Below are positions 46,695 through 55,886 of a stretch of DNA of 64,000 nt, in pieces. Position numbers and translations under genes: made by a program. Source of the stretch: Prolixibacteraceae bacterium (lineage in GTDB: Bacteria > Bacteroidota > Bacteroidia > Bacteroidales > Prolixibacteraceae); contig DPRM01000135.1 in the NCBI GenBank assembly GCA_003537645.1, forward strand, positions 34,153-98,152, in the 5' to 3' direction. The notes under the pieces are model-generated. The model made no database searches and was not told the DNA's origin. It worked only from the letters and a program-made list of their open reading frames with translations. The first letter of the stretch is position 1. Each line of letters opens with the position of its first letter.

Positions 46695-48581
46695 ATGGAT
46701 ACACGATTTAATGTTCTGTCGCTCGAAGACTCTGATCCGGACTTCGAAATAATCAGTAAACAACTTATCAAAGCCGGATATAATCTGAATATATCGCGGG
46801 CAGAGACAGAAAATGAGTTTACATCGTTGATTCGGAATAGTAAATTCGATATTATATTGGCAGATTATAACCTGCCTCAGTTTAATGCATTCGAAGCGCT
46901 GAAAATCTGTAATTTACATTGTCCTGAAGTTCCGTTTATTTGTGTTTCAGGTTCTATCGGTGAAATTATGGCCATTGAACTGCTCAAAATGGGAGCCGTT
47001 GATTATGTGATAAAAGACCGGCTGGAAAGACTTCCGTTTGCAATAAAAAGGGCGATGGAGGAAGCAAAAGAAAAAAAAGCCCGAAAGCTTGCAGAAGAAG
47101 AACTGAAAAAAAAAGAAGCAAATTACCGTACACTGACAGAAAATATTCCGGATATTATTTCCCGTATTGACAGAGACCTGAAACATCTGTACGTTAATCC
47201 TGCAATAGAGAAAATAACGGGAATACCATCAGGCGATTATATAGGCAAAACAAACGAAGACCTCGGAATGCCTGCAGAAAAAGTTGTAGTATGGAATGAG
47301 TATATGCACCATGCATTTGCAACAGCCGAACAACTAACTTTTGAATTTGATTTTCAGACAGCGAATGGTATCCGGTATTTCTCATCACTAATTGTACCTG
47401 AACTCGACGAAGATGGGAAGGTTAACTCTATATTGATTGTCGCCAGGGATATCAGTGATAATAAACGGTCTGAAATTGCATTAAGGAAAAGTGAGGAGCG
47501 ACTTAGAGACATCATCTTCAGTTCTGCCGATTGGGTTTGGGAGCTTGACGAGAAAGGCAGATATACATACAGTTCTCAACGCTATATCGATCTCTTTAAT
47601 GTACCTCAAGACGGAGTTATCGGAAAAACTCCTTTCGACTTTATGCCTCCTGCTGAAGCAAAAAGAGTTGAAGCAATTTTTTCTGAAATTATCTCCAAAA
47701 AAGAGCCAATCAAAGACCTCGAAAACTGGAATATTGGAAAAGATAATAAGATGATCTGTCTTCTTACCAACGGACTTCCTATTCTGGATAATGAAGGCAA
47801 ACTAATTGGATACAGGGGTGTTGACAAAAACATTACAGAGTGGAAAAATGCAGAACAGGAATTAATAAATGCAAAAGAAAAAGCCGAAGCGAGCAGCCGG
47901 CTTAAAACTGCTTTCATGAACAATATTTCGCACGAAATAAGAACTCCATTAAATGGCATTTTAGGTTTTGGCCAAATATTAACCGATCCAGCCTTTTCTG
48001 ACACAGAAAAAGAAGGGTATTACAGAATGCTTAATGAGAGTTGCGACCGCCTCTTAAATACGGTTACCAACATCATGGATATTTCATTACTAACATCAGG
48101 TAATCAGAAAATAGTAAAAGAAGAGGTTGAATTATGTGAGCTGATTGATCATATCGGCGAAAACTTCAGACAATACTGTCAGCAAAAAAACATCATTATT
48201 TCCTGGCCTGAAACTCCGGAAAACAGCAAATACAGGATACTTACAGACCAGGAACTTATAAGTAAAATATTCTATCAGCTAATTGATAATGCAGTGAAAT
48301 TCACCTCTCATGGAACGATAACCGTTGGTTGTGAAGAACACAAAAACGAACTTCATTTCTTTGTAAAAGATTCTGGCATTGGCATATCTGAAGAATACAA
48401 AAGCAGGATATTTGGCAATTTTGAGCAAGAAGATTATGCAATTACCCGCAAATTTGAAGGTACAGGTATTGGACTTTCAATTGTTAAAAAGTCGGTTGAA
48501 CTGCTTGGCGGAAAAATATGGATGGATTCTGAAAAAGGAAAAGGCTCAACATTTTACTTTTCCATTCCTGTCTCAAATTAG
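46695..48581 (+). CDS. Receiver-PAS-PAS-histidine kinase protein
   Basis: Start chosen at ATG 46695 ('MDTRFNVLSLEDS'); the frame also opens at TTG 46668, inside the previous stop. The protein has 628 residues. The receiver (1-125) has Asp57 in 'IILADYNLP'; the conserved Lys is followed by Asp instead of Pro ('DYVIKDRLERL'), a known subfamily form. PAS 1 (about 145-260) and PAS 2 (about 270-390) follow. HisKA has His413 in 'FMNNISHEIRTPLNGILGFG', and HATPase_c has 'DNAVKFTS', 'DSGIGISEEY' and 'GTGIGLSIVK'. It is soluble, with no output domain. The kinase core is a close paralogue of that at 35744. Its receiver could be fed by the seven-PAS kinase two genes upstream. Confidence 0.93.
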   Translation: MDTRFNVLSLEDSDPDFEIISKQLIKAGYNLNISRAETENEFTSLIRNSKFDIILADYNLPQFNAFEALKICNLHCPEVPFICVSGSIGEIMAIELLKMGAVDYVIKDRLERLPFAIKRAMEEAKEKKARKLAEEELKKKEANYRTLTENIPDIISRIDRDLKHLYVNPAIEKITGIPSGDYIGKTNEDLGMPAEKVVVWNEYMHHAFATAEQLTFEFDFQTANGIRYFSSLIVPELDEDGKVNSILIVARDISDNKRSEIALRKSEERLRDIIFSSADWVWELDEKGRYTYSSQRYIDLFNVPQDGVIGKTPFDFMPPAEAKRVEAIFSEIISKKEPIKDLENWNIGKDNKMICLLTNGLPILDNEGKLIGYRGVDKNITEWKNAEQELINAKEKAEASSRLKTAFMNNISHEIRTPLNGILGFGQILTDPAFSDTEKEGYYRMLNESCDRLLNTVTNIMDISLLTSGNQKIVKEEVELCELIDHIGENFRQYCQQKNIIISWPETPENSKYRILTDQELISKIFYQLIDNAVKFTSHGTITVGCEEHKNELHFFVKDSGIGISEEYKSRIFGNFEQEDYAITRKFEGTGIGLSIVKKSVELLGGKIWMDSEKGKGSTFYFSIPVSN

Positions 48582-48593
48582 CCAATCTTCAAA

Positions 48594-49874
48594 CTAATTT
48601 TTGCTTCCGGCCACCACCGTGTAAAAATCATCGGGATTCAAATATTGCTGTGCCAGCTGTATCAGTTCTGCTGAAGTAATGTTTCGCAGCGAATGGAGAT
48701 AGCGGTCGTAAAACGTATAATCCAAACCGAAATCGTTGATGGCTTTGAAACTTCCGGCAAGGGCAAACGGGCCGTCGAAGTCGCGCAGGAATTCACCCAG
48801 CAGATAACTTTTTACAGTTTCAAGTTCGTTGTCTGAAATAAGTTCGGTTTGAAGTCGCTTCATTTCAATACCAATTTCCTTCAGTGTTGGTTCAACATAC
48901 TCATTCCCAACTTCAGTAGAAATAACCAGGTAGCTGTAATGCTTCAGCGAAAGCACAAAACTGCCAATCCCGTAAGTATATCCCTTTTCTTCGCGGATGT
49001 TGGCCATGAGCCGCGACCCAAAATAACCACCCAGAATGGTAATTAAAATTGACAACGGAATATAGTCAGGATGCGATTTTGGAACCCACATCTTCCCTAC
49101 CCTGACAGCTGATTGCATTCCATTGGCTTTCTCTACGTGGTGAAACTTCTGCGGATCGGAACAAATATCGTACTGGGGCGCATTCAGTAAATTTCGCTGC
49201 CAGTCGGTTCCGCCAAAATGTAATTCAAGCTGGTTCAGAACCGATTCGTCAATCCTGCCGGCGGCAATAATGCGGCAATTTCCGGAGTGATAATATGAAT
49301 GATAAAACTGCATCAGCACATCGCGGTCAATCAGTTCAAAATCTTCCAGCTTGTTGTTGATGCAGTAAGGATGTTCGTCGCCAAACATCACCTGTGTGAA
49401 TTTTTTCTGGCAAAGAGTGCGTACCTTTTCGTTTTCGAGCAGCCATTTCTGCTTGTTTTTGTCAATCAAAACGCCCAGTTCGTGCTCCGGAAAAACAGCG
49501 TTTTTTAGCATGTCTTCAGTAGCTTCCAGAATTGCAGGCAAATGTTTTCCAAGACTGACAATATTTACATAGCCATAATTCTGATCGGCCATCAGCTGAA
49601 TATAGGCACCGTAAAAATCGAAGCGTTCTGCAATATCTGCCGCTGAAAAATTCCGGCTACCCTCTTCGAGCATCGAATTGCATAAACTGGCCACCAGATT
49701 ACCCGACTGAAACCATGTTCCGGCTTCGAAAATAAAATCAATTTTCACCACATCCTGCGAGCCGGCATTGACAAAATAAACCGGGATACCATTGGACAAC
49801 AGCCGCTTTTGGGCCTGTACCATGTCGATGTGTTCAATTGGATAAACCGGGGGTTGTATAGAGCGATTCAACAT
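48594..49874 (-). CDS. M16 peptidase family protein, non-catalytic partner
   Basis: Start chosen at the ATG read from 49874 ('MLNRSIQPPVYPIEH'); the frame extends to a TTG at 49892 that overlaps the upstream gene. The protein has 426 residues. It has the two-lobed M16 layout, but the HxxEH zinc motif is absent from its place in the N-terminal lobe (it reads 'LCNSMLEEGS'). The C-terminal lobe keeps 'GYFGSRLMANIREEKGYTYGIGSF', the Arg/Tyr substrate-binding segment of inactive M16B subunits. It should pair with the catalytic subunit encoded four bases upstream, as in other M16B heterodimers. No signal peptide is seen, so the pair is probably cytoplasmic. The gene ends 12 bases from the convergent kinase stop. 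Confidence 0.88.
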   Translation of the reverse strand: MLNRSIQPPVYPIEHIDMVQAQKRLLSNGIPVYFVNAGSQDVVKIDFIFEAGTWFQSGNLVASLCNSMLEEGSRNFSAADIAERFDFYGAYIQLMADQNYGYVNIVSLGKHLPAILEATEDMLKNAVFPEHELGVLIDKNKQKWLLENEKVRTLCQKKFTQVMFGDEHPYCINNKLEDFELIDRDVLMQFYHSYYHSGNCRIIAAGRIDESVLNQLELHFGGTDWQRNLLNAPQYDICSDPQKFHHVEKANGMQSAVRVGKMWVPKSHPDYIPLSILITILGGYFGSRLMANIREEKGYTYGIGSFVLSLKHYSYLVISTEVGNEYVEPTLKEIGIEMKRLQTELISDNELETVKSYLLGEFLRDFDGPFALAGSFKAINDFGLDYTFYDRYLHSLRNITSAELIQLAQQYLNPDDFYTVVAGSKN

Positions 49875-49878
49875 GTTT

Positions 49879-51117
49879 TTACTTTTTAGCAATGTAATTT
49901 AAAACGGAGCAGTTTTCGGGTCTGAAAAGCTGTTGCGAAACTTCCTGAATCTGCGCTGCTGTTACCGAACGGTAAAAATCAACCTGCGAATTGATCAGCC
50001 CGGCGTCCTGTAAAATTTCGTTGGTCGCCAGGTTCATCGCTTTGGTCAGGTAATTCATCTCACCGTATTCGATGTTGGCTTCCATCTTGTTTTTCACTTT
50101 TTCAAGCTCGTATTCCGAAACCCGTTCCTGTTTCATCCGGTCGAGTTCCGCTTCAATCGCCTTGCGGGCAGTTTCGAGCGAAACGCCGTTGCTTGGTTTT
50201 CCTGAAACAATGAATAAACCCGGCTCATAATCTCCTGAAAGATAAGCGTCAAGCTCTGTAAAAATTTTCTCTTTCTGAACCAGCGTCTGGTACATTCGCG
50301 ACGAATTTCCGTTCGAAAGCACATCCGAAATCAGGTCGGTTGCATAATATTCGGGCGCAAGTCTTTCGGCCATGTGGTAGGCCATGTAAATGGTATCGTT
50401 TGGCACATCACGCACAACTGTTTGTTCCCGTATTTCGGTTTGCTCCGGCTCCTGCTGAATATTGCGGGGTTTTACGTTCCGGTTGGGAACAGGGCCAAAC
50501 CAACGCTCGGCCAGCTTCAGTATCTGATCGGTTTGCACATCGCCGGTAACCACCAGCACCGCATTGTCGGGCGCATAATGCGCAAAGAAAAAATCCTTCA
50601 CCTGTTGCATGGTGGCCTGCTCAATATGACCTATTTCGCGGCCAATGGTTGGCCACTGGTACGGATGAACTTTGTAGGCAAGCTGCCGCAGCAAAGGCCA
50701 CACATCGCCATAAGGTTGATTGAGGTAGCGCTGTTTGAACTCCTCGATCACCACATTGCGCTGAACTTCAAGACTCGACTCCGAAAAAGCCAGTTCGAGC
50801 ATACGGTCGGATTCGAGCCAGAAACCGGTTTCGATATTATTTTTTGGTAATGTCAGGTAATAATTCGTTAGGTCGTTGGAGGTGAACGCGTTGTTGTCGC
50901 CGCCAGCCTTTTGCAAAGGTTCATCGTACGACGGAATATGCTTCGAGCCCCCAAACATCAAATGTTCAAAAAGATGGGCAAAACCGGTGCGGTCGGGGTG
51001 CTCGTCGCGCGAGCCAACATTGTAGCAAACGTCAAGCGCCACCATCGGGGTAGTTTTATCCTGATGGACAATCACTGTCAGGCCGTTTGCTAATTTCGTG
51101 CGTTCAAAATGTATCAT
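49879..51117 (-). CDS. M16 zinc metallopeptidase, catalytic subunit
   Basis: Start chosen at the ATG read from 51117 ('MIHFERTKLANGLTVIV'); a TTG two codons earlier is less likely. The protein has 412 residues. The inverted zinc motif HxxEH is present as His48-Leu-Phe-Glu51-His52 in 'GFAHLFEHLMFGG', and the distal glutamate region 'EVQRNVVIEEFKQRY' follows at about 120-135. 'NNAFTSNDLTNYY' is typical of the family. No export signal is seen. With the inactive partner immediately downstream it should form an M16B heterodimer that degrades unfolded peptides. The upstream intergenic DNA is full of hairpin repeats. Confidence 0.92.
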   Translation of the reverse strand: MIHFERTKLANGLTVIVHQDKTTPMVALDVCYNVGSRDEHPDRTGFAHLFEHLMFGGSKHIPSYDEPLQKAGGDNNAFTSNDLTNYYLTLPKNNIETGFWLESDRMLELAFSESSLEVQRNVVIEEFKQRYLNQPYGDVWPLLRQLAYKVHPYQWPTIGREIGHIEQATMQQVKDFFFAHYAPDNAVLVVTGDVQTDQILKLAERWFGPVPNRNVKPRNIQQEPEQTEIREQTVVRDVPNDTIYMAYHMAERLAPEYYATDLISDVLSNGNSSRMYQTLVQKEKIFTELDAYLSGDYEPGLFIVSGKPSNGVSLETARKAIEAELDRMKQERVSEYELEKVKNKMEANIEYGEMNYLTKAMNLATNEILQDAGLINSQVDFYRSVTAAQIQEVSQQLFRPENCSVLNYIAKK

Positions 51118-51417
51118 AAACAAGTTTCAAGTTCAAAGTTTCAAGTTCCAGATTTGAGTCTGTTCCGAAAAGTCGGTTAAATATCCCGAAGGGATTAAAT
51201 TTGAATAACCACCGGTAAAACCGGTGGAAAAACGAAATCAAGATTGCGACCCTGAAAGGGTTGAACCATTAGTATATTAATATTCAACCCTTTCAGGGTT
51301 GCGTGTTCGCCTTTCATTCTTCCGTCCCGATTTACTATCGGGACGGTTAGTCAGATCTAACCCTTTCAGGGTTTTCAAACCACTTTTCGATTTGCAGTAA
51401 CAAATAAATTAATCATT
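51118..51417. repeat. Intergenic hairpin cluster (REP-like)
   Basis: No ORF is present in these 300 bases. In order there are atccc-gaa-gggat (51183-51195), ccaccggt-aaa-accggtgg (51209-51227), a 17-bp perfect inverted repeat with arms accctgaaagggttgaa (51249-51265) and its complement (51283-51299), gtcccgat/atcgggac (51324-51331, 51337-51344), and another copy of the palindrome aaccctttcagggtt at about 51359-51373. The aaccctttcagggtt word thus occurs three times counting both strands. The cluster lies between two genes on the same strand. Confidence 0.75.
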
Positions 51418-52371
51418 CTAAAAATCAAACTGTTCTGTGTTCAGCCTTGTTTTTGTCTGCCGGTACTCCGCGATGAGGTTTTTCATGATGGTTTCTACCG
51501 GCAATACATCGTTGATGATCGACGAAACCTGTCCAATTTCCAGTTCGCCTTCTGCCAGATCGCCTTCGAACATGCCTTTTTTGGCGCGTCCTTTTCCCAG
51601 CAATTCGCGAAGTACAGAGCCATCAGCGCCTTCCAGTTCCAGTTTATTCACGGCCTGAAAGAATTCATTCTTTATCAGCCTGACCGGTACCACTTTTTTC
51701 AGCGCCAGCTTGGTATCGCCTTCGGTTAAGCCGGTTACCAGCTTTTTAAAATCGGGATGAGCCGATGATTCTTCGGAAATGGCAAACCGCGATCCGATCT
51801 GAACACCATCGGCGCCCAAAGCCATTGCGGCCAGTATCGCGTCACCTGTGCCAATGCCACCGGCGGCCATCAGCGGCAGCGAACTCACTTTACGAACTGC
51901 CGGAATCAAAGTCATTGTGGTTGTCTCTTCGCGTCCGTTGTGTCCTCCGGCTTCAAAACCTTCGGCCACAATGGCATCCACTCCCGCCTCTTCGCATTTC
52001 AACGCAAAAGCCGAACTGGCAATTACATGGGCAACAATAATCCCACGCTCTTTCAGCCATCCGGTAAATTTCTTTGGACTTCCGGCGGAAGTAAAAACGA
52101 TCGGCACCTTTTCTTCAGCAATGATATTCAGAATGGTTTCCAGTTCAGGATAAAACAGCGGAATATTTACACCAAAGGGTTTGTTTGTAGCCAGTTTGGT
52201 TTTCTGAATGTGCTCGCGAAGAGTTTCCGGGTGCATGGAGCCAGCACCAATAAGACCCAAACCGCCATTATTACTCACCGCCGAGGCCAGCCGCCAGCCG
52301 CTGCACCAAACCATTCCGCCCGAAATGATAGGATATTTTATTCCGAAGAGATTACAAATCCGGTTTTCCAT
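51418..52371 (-). CDS. Nitronate monooxygenase / FabK-like flavoprotein
   Basis: Start chosen at the ATG read from 52371 ('MENRICNLFGIKYPIISGGM'); ten further in-frame codons upstream begin with TTG. The protein has 317 residues and is an FMN-binding TIM barrel: 'PIISGGMVW', 'NNGGLGLIGAGS', 'FGVNIPLF', 'VDAIVAEGFEAGGHNG' (phosphate/FMN and substrate loop), 'LMAAGGIGTGDAILAAMALGADGVQIGSRF'. This pattern is shared by 2-nitropropane dioxygenase/nitronate monooxygenases and by FabK enoyl-ACP reductase. Sequence alone cannot separate the two, though 'EAGGHNG' and the length fit both. It is cytoplasmic and monocistronic. Confidence 0.87.
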   Translation of the reverse strand: MENRICNLFGIKYPIISGGMVWCSGWRLASAVSNNGGLGLIGAGSMHPETLREHIQKTKLATNKPFGVNIPLFYPELETILNIIAEEKVPIVFTSAGSPKKFTGWLKERGIIVAHVIASSAFALKCEEAGVDAIVAEGFEAGGHNGREETTTMTLIPAVRKVSSLPLMAAGGIGTGDAILAAMALGADGVQIGSRFAISEESSAHPDFKKLVTGLTEGDTKLALKKVVPVRLIKNEFFQAVNKLELEGADGSVLRELLGKGRAKKGMFEGDLAEGELEIGQVSSIINDVLPVETIMKNLIAEYRQTKTRLNTEQFDF

Positions 52372-52474
52372 GTCAAATGTAAATTCTGAAATTCGCTGCA
52401 AAGGTAGAAGAAAGAAAATAACTAAAGGCGGTAATGCTAAATTTGAAAACCTGCAAATACTGTAAGTATTACAA

Positions 52475-52504
52475 TTTGATTGAATGAGTTATTTATGTAT
52501 TTTG
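52475..52504 (+). promoter_or_regulatory. Weak candidate Bacteroidota promoter of the CotH gene
   Basis: TTTG (52475-52478) lies 19 bases before TATTTTG (52498-52504), close to the Bacteroidota pattern TTTG-N19-23-TAnnTTTG but one base short in the -7 box. It ends 31 bases before the start codon. Confidence 0.3.
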
Positions 52505-52535
52505 TCAAAATTAAAACTAAACGAAACCCAAGCTG

Positions 52536-55500
52536 ATGATTCGCAAACTTTTATTTATTGTTGTATTAGTATTTTTTGCAGGTTCCGGTGCAATTGCCCA
52601 AATTAATTTTGGCCCGGGTTCTTCGTTCAAATATATGAAAGGCAAAGATGCGTCAAACCTGCCTGCAAACTGGATGTCAACAGATTACGCCACAACCGGA
52701 TGGCTAACAGGCAATTTACCCGTGAGGTACGGCGATGGCAGTGGCGGAACTTTGCTTGGCGACATGCAAAATAACTATTCAACGGTTTTCCTGAAATCGA
52801 CCTTCAACGCTCAAAACATTTCGCTTTTGAAGGATGTGTTTTTTTCTGTCAATTTTGATGATGGATTCGTGGTTTGGATTAACGGAGAAGAAGTTTTCAG
52901 CATGAATGACCCCGAAGACAGAACTTACAACAGTTTTGCAAGCGACCAGCACGAATCGGGAACATTCGAAAGTTACTCACTTCCGGCGCACGACATTGAA
53001 CTGCGTGAAGGAGAAAATACCATTGCCATTCAGGCTTTTAACGTTAACAACGAAAGCTCTGATTTTTATCTCGATTTCCGGATCAATGCCGAAGTTTCCC
53101 TTCCGCAGACATCCGATTCGCTGAAAGTTGCTTTCAGCCATCCAAATGGATTTTACACCAATGCCTTCAATTTACGACTTGATGTACCCGATCAGACTTA
53201 CACAATATTTTACACCATCGACGGCAGCAATCCGCAGACTTCGGCAACGGTGATGAATGGTGGAAAATCAAAAACAATCACTGTTGATCCGGCGATTACT
53301 GTAGGTAGAGCAAAAACCCCCTGTTTTATCGTCCGGGCTTCGCTGAAAAAAGATGGATTGGCCACCTCATTCCCGCTTACTCAAACCTATATTTTTCTTG
53401 ATCATGTAATTAACCAGCGTCACCCCGGAGCCAGCTGGCCAACCGGCCCTATTAAAAATCAGGCGATTGATCTGGAAATGGATCCTGATATTACCGAAAG
53501 TTCAAAATACAGTGGTTTAATGAAAGGCTCTCTGACTGATATTCCTACGATTTCAGTAGTAACCGAAATGAAAGATTTGTTTGACGCCGGAACCGGAATT
53601 TATGTCAATGCCAAGTCACACGGAGATAGCTGGGAAAGGTTTTGCTCTGTCGAATTAATTAATCCCTCTGGCACTGTAGGTTTCAACATCAATGCTGGAC
53701 TTCGGATCAGAGGTGGTTACAGCAGGAACAGCCAATTTCCGAAACACGCATTTCGTCTGTTTTTCAGGAATGAATATGGTGCGCCAAAACTTAACTTCCC
53801 GTTGTTCGAGAAGGAAGGAGTAAGTGAATTCGATAAAATTGATTTGCGCTGCGAACAAAACTATTCGTGGGCACATCCGGGCGATAACAAAAACCGGAAT
53901 ACCGGAGTTCGCGAAGTTTTCTCGCGCGATACGCAGCGCGACATGGGGCAGCCTTACACCCGCAGCCGTTATTATCATTTATACCTGAACGGAATGTACT
54001 GGGGATTGTACCAAACACAGGAACGCTCTGAAGCCAGGTATGCCGCCGACTATTTGGGAGGCAGTAAAGAAGATTATGATGTAGTTAAAGTTAGTACCGA
54101 AATTGGTGGTATTGAGGCAACCGACGGAAACATGGATTCGTGGCTAAAAATCTATAACATGTGCAACAAAGGATTTGCCAGCAATGCTGATTACTTCACC
54201 CTTGAAGGAAAAGACCAGTATGGAAATCCGAAAAAAGGCGGTGAAATAATGGTTGACATCGACAACCTGATAGATTACATGCAGATAATCTTCTATACCG
54301 GCAATTTTGATTCACCGGTTTCAGCTTTCATGCAAAATGCAGGTCCAAATAACTTTTATACCATCGACAGGCGCGACGACAAATCGAGCGGATTCATATT
54401 TTTTGCCCACGATGCAGAACACAGCATGATGATAGGACCGGAAGGCCCTGGAATTGGTATTCAGGAAAACCGCGTAACAATACCCAACATGTGGGTGGGC
54501 AACTTTAGCAAGTTTCATCCGCAGTGGCTGCATTTCAAACTAACATCCAACAAAGAATACAGGCAGCGCTTTGCTGACAGAGCATATAAGAATTTCTTTA
54601 ACCGTGGGGTTTTTACTCATGATGCTTTGCGTGAAAGGTTTCAGAAAAGGGCAGCAGTTATAACAAAAGCAATTGTTGCCGAATCGGCCAGGTGGGGAGA
54701 TACTTTTGCATCGACACCCTACACTTACGAAAACTGGGATGCGGAAATCAATGATATTTACAACCGATTTTTTCCTTATCGCACCAATATTGTGCTTGAA
54801 CAAATGAAATCGGCCGGTTTAATTATGACTTTTAATCCGCCGGTATTTTCGAAAAACAATGTAAAACTCGATCGCGATATTTATCCGGTTTCGGGCAATT
54901 ACGAGATAGCTGTTACCAACGCTACCGGACAAATATATTACACAACCGACGGAACTGATCCGCGTCTGGTTGGAGACCAGGTAAACAGCACTGCCAAAGA
55001 AATCGCAATTGGCGGGACAATCGGGCTGAAGGGTACTGTAATCCTGAAGGCGAGAATCAAAAACGGTGAGCGCTGGAGTGCTCTGGCTTCAGTAAAATTT
55101 ACTGAACTTGACGAAGATTACTCGAATCTAAAAGTTACTGAATTACACTATCACCCAACCGATTCGCTGGTTGGTACAGAAATTATTTCGGGCCAGTCGT
55201 TTGAATTTATCGAACTGAAAAATACTGGTGACAAAGCAATCAAGCTTTCAGGGCTTAAATTTACTTCAGGAATTGAATATGAATTTAAGGAAACAGATGT
55301 TCTGGCGCCAAAACAGTTCTACGTGATTGCTTCAAAACCTAAATGGTTTTACGAACGACACTTTATGGTACCCACCGGCAACTTTGCCAAAAATTTTGCC
55401 AATTCGGGCGAACAGGTCACAGTTTCAACAGCAGCCGGAAGCCCGGTTATCGACTTTATCTATTCAGATGCGAATCCGTGGCCGGCAGCAGCAGATGGAG

Positions 55501-55886
55501 ATGGTTTTTCACTTTCTACACTAATCCGGAATCCGGATGGTAATCCGGCAGATCCGGCATACTGGACGATTTCTTCGGTATTCGACGGAACTCCGTTTGC
55601 CGACGACCCCGGGATTGTTGATTCAGCTAATGATTTGATGGCGACGAGCGATGCAGTAAGTGTCTATCCAAACCCAACCAAAGGGTTGTTATTCGTGAAG
55701 CCTGACAATGCTAATTCCAGTGTCAGGGTTGAAATTTATTCGTTATCGGGCTCGCTTGTTTTTCAATCGGGAATAGTCGGGAATAGTGTTATCAATCTTG
55801 GCAGCTTAAATATTCACCCCGGAATTTACCTCGTAAATACGAAATGTAACACGGCGAAAACTGTTCACAAAGTGGTTTATTACTAA
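52536..55886 (+). CDS. Large secreted CotH-domain protein with lamin-tail domain and T9SS signal
   Basis: The protein has 1116 residues. A signal peptide (1-21, ending AIAQ) is followed by an N-terminal beta-sandwich (about 25-190, 'FDDGFVVWINGEEVF'). A chitobiase-C-terminal-like domain (about 195-290) has 'YTIFYTIDGSNPQTSA'. The CotH kinase-like domain (about 330-755) has 'GLRIRGGYSRNSQFPKHAF', 'DLRCEQNYSW' and 'YYHLYLNGMYWGLYQ'. A second chitobiase-type domain (about 780-858) has 'IYYTTDGTDPR', then a lamin-tail domain (about 862-980, 'VTELHYHP', 'FEFIELKN') and a T9SS sorting domain (from about 1042, 'VYPNPTKGLLF'). In spores CotH phosphorylates coat proteins; here a surface role is likely but unknown. 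Its stop overlaps the convergent cdaA stop by four bases. Confidence 0.88.
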   Translation: MIRKLLFIVVLVFFAGSGAIAQINFGPGSSFKYMKGKDASNLPANWMSTDYATTGWLTGNLPVRYGDGSGGTLLGDMQNNYSTVFLKSTFNAQNISLLKDVFFSVNFDDGFVVWINGEEVFSMNDPEDRTYNSFASDQHESGTFESYSLPAHDIELREGENTIAIQAFNVNNESSDFYLDFRINAEVSLPQTSDSLKVAFSHPNGFYTNAFNLRLDVPDQTYTIFYTIDGSNPQTSATVMNGGKSKTITVDPAITVGRAKTPCFIVRASLKKDGLATSFPLTQTYIFLDHVINQRHPGASWPTGPIKNQAIDLEMDPDITESSKYSGLMKGSLTDIPTISVVTEMKDLFDAGTGIYVNAKSHGDSWERFCSVELINPSGTVGFNINAGLRIRGGYSRNSQFPKHAFRLFFRNEYGAPKLNFPLFEKEGVSEFDKIDLRCEQNYSWAHPGDNKNRNTGVREVFSRDTQRDMGQPYTRSRYYHLYLNGMYWGLYQTQERSEARYAADYLGGSKEDYDVVKVSTEIGGIEATDGNMDSWLKIYNMCNKGFASNADYFTLEGKDQYGNPKKGGEIMVDIDNLIDYMQIIFYTGNFDSPVSAFMQNAGPNNFYTIDRRDDKSSGFIFFAHDAEHSMMIGPEGPGIGIQENRVTIPNMWVGNFSKFHPQWLHFKLTSNKEYRQRFADRAYKNFFNRGVFTHDALRERFQKRAAVITKAIVAESARWGDTFASTPYTYENWDAEINDIYNRFFPYRTNIVLEQMKSAGLIMTFNPPVFSKNNVKLDRDIYPVSGNYEIAVTNATGQIYYTTDGTDPRLVGDQVNSTAKEIAIGGTIGLKGTVILKARIKNGERWSALASVKFTELDEDYSNLKVTELHYHPTDSLVGTEIISGQSFEFIELKNTGDKAIKLSGLKFTSGIEYEFKETDVLAPKQFYVIASKPKWFYERHFMVPTGNFAKNFANSGEQVTVSTAAGSPVIDFIYSDANPWPAAADGDGFSLSTLIRNPDGNPADPAYWTISSVFDGTPFADDPGIVDSANDLMATSDAVSVYPNPTKGLLFVKPDNANSSVRVEIYSLSGSLVFQSGIVGNSVINLGSLNIHPGIYLVNTKCNTAKTVHKVVYY

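Noticed and set aside
51118..51417. CRISPR array
   Set aside because: The repeated words are palindromes of unequal spacing without regular unique spacers, and no cas genes are present.
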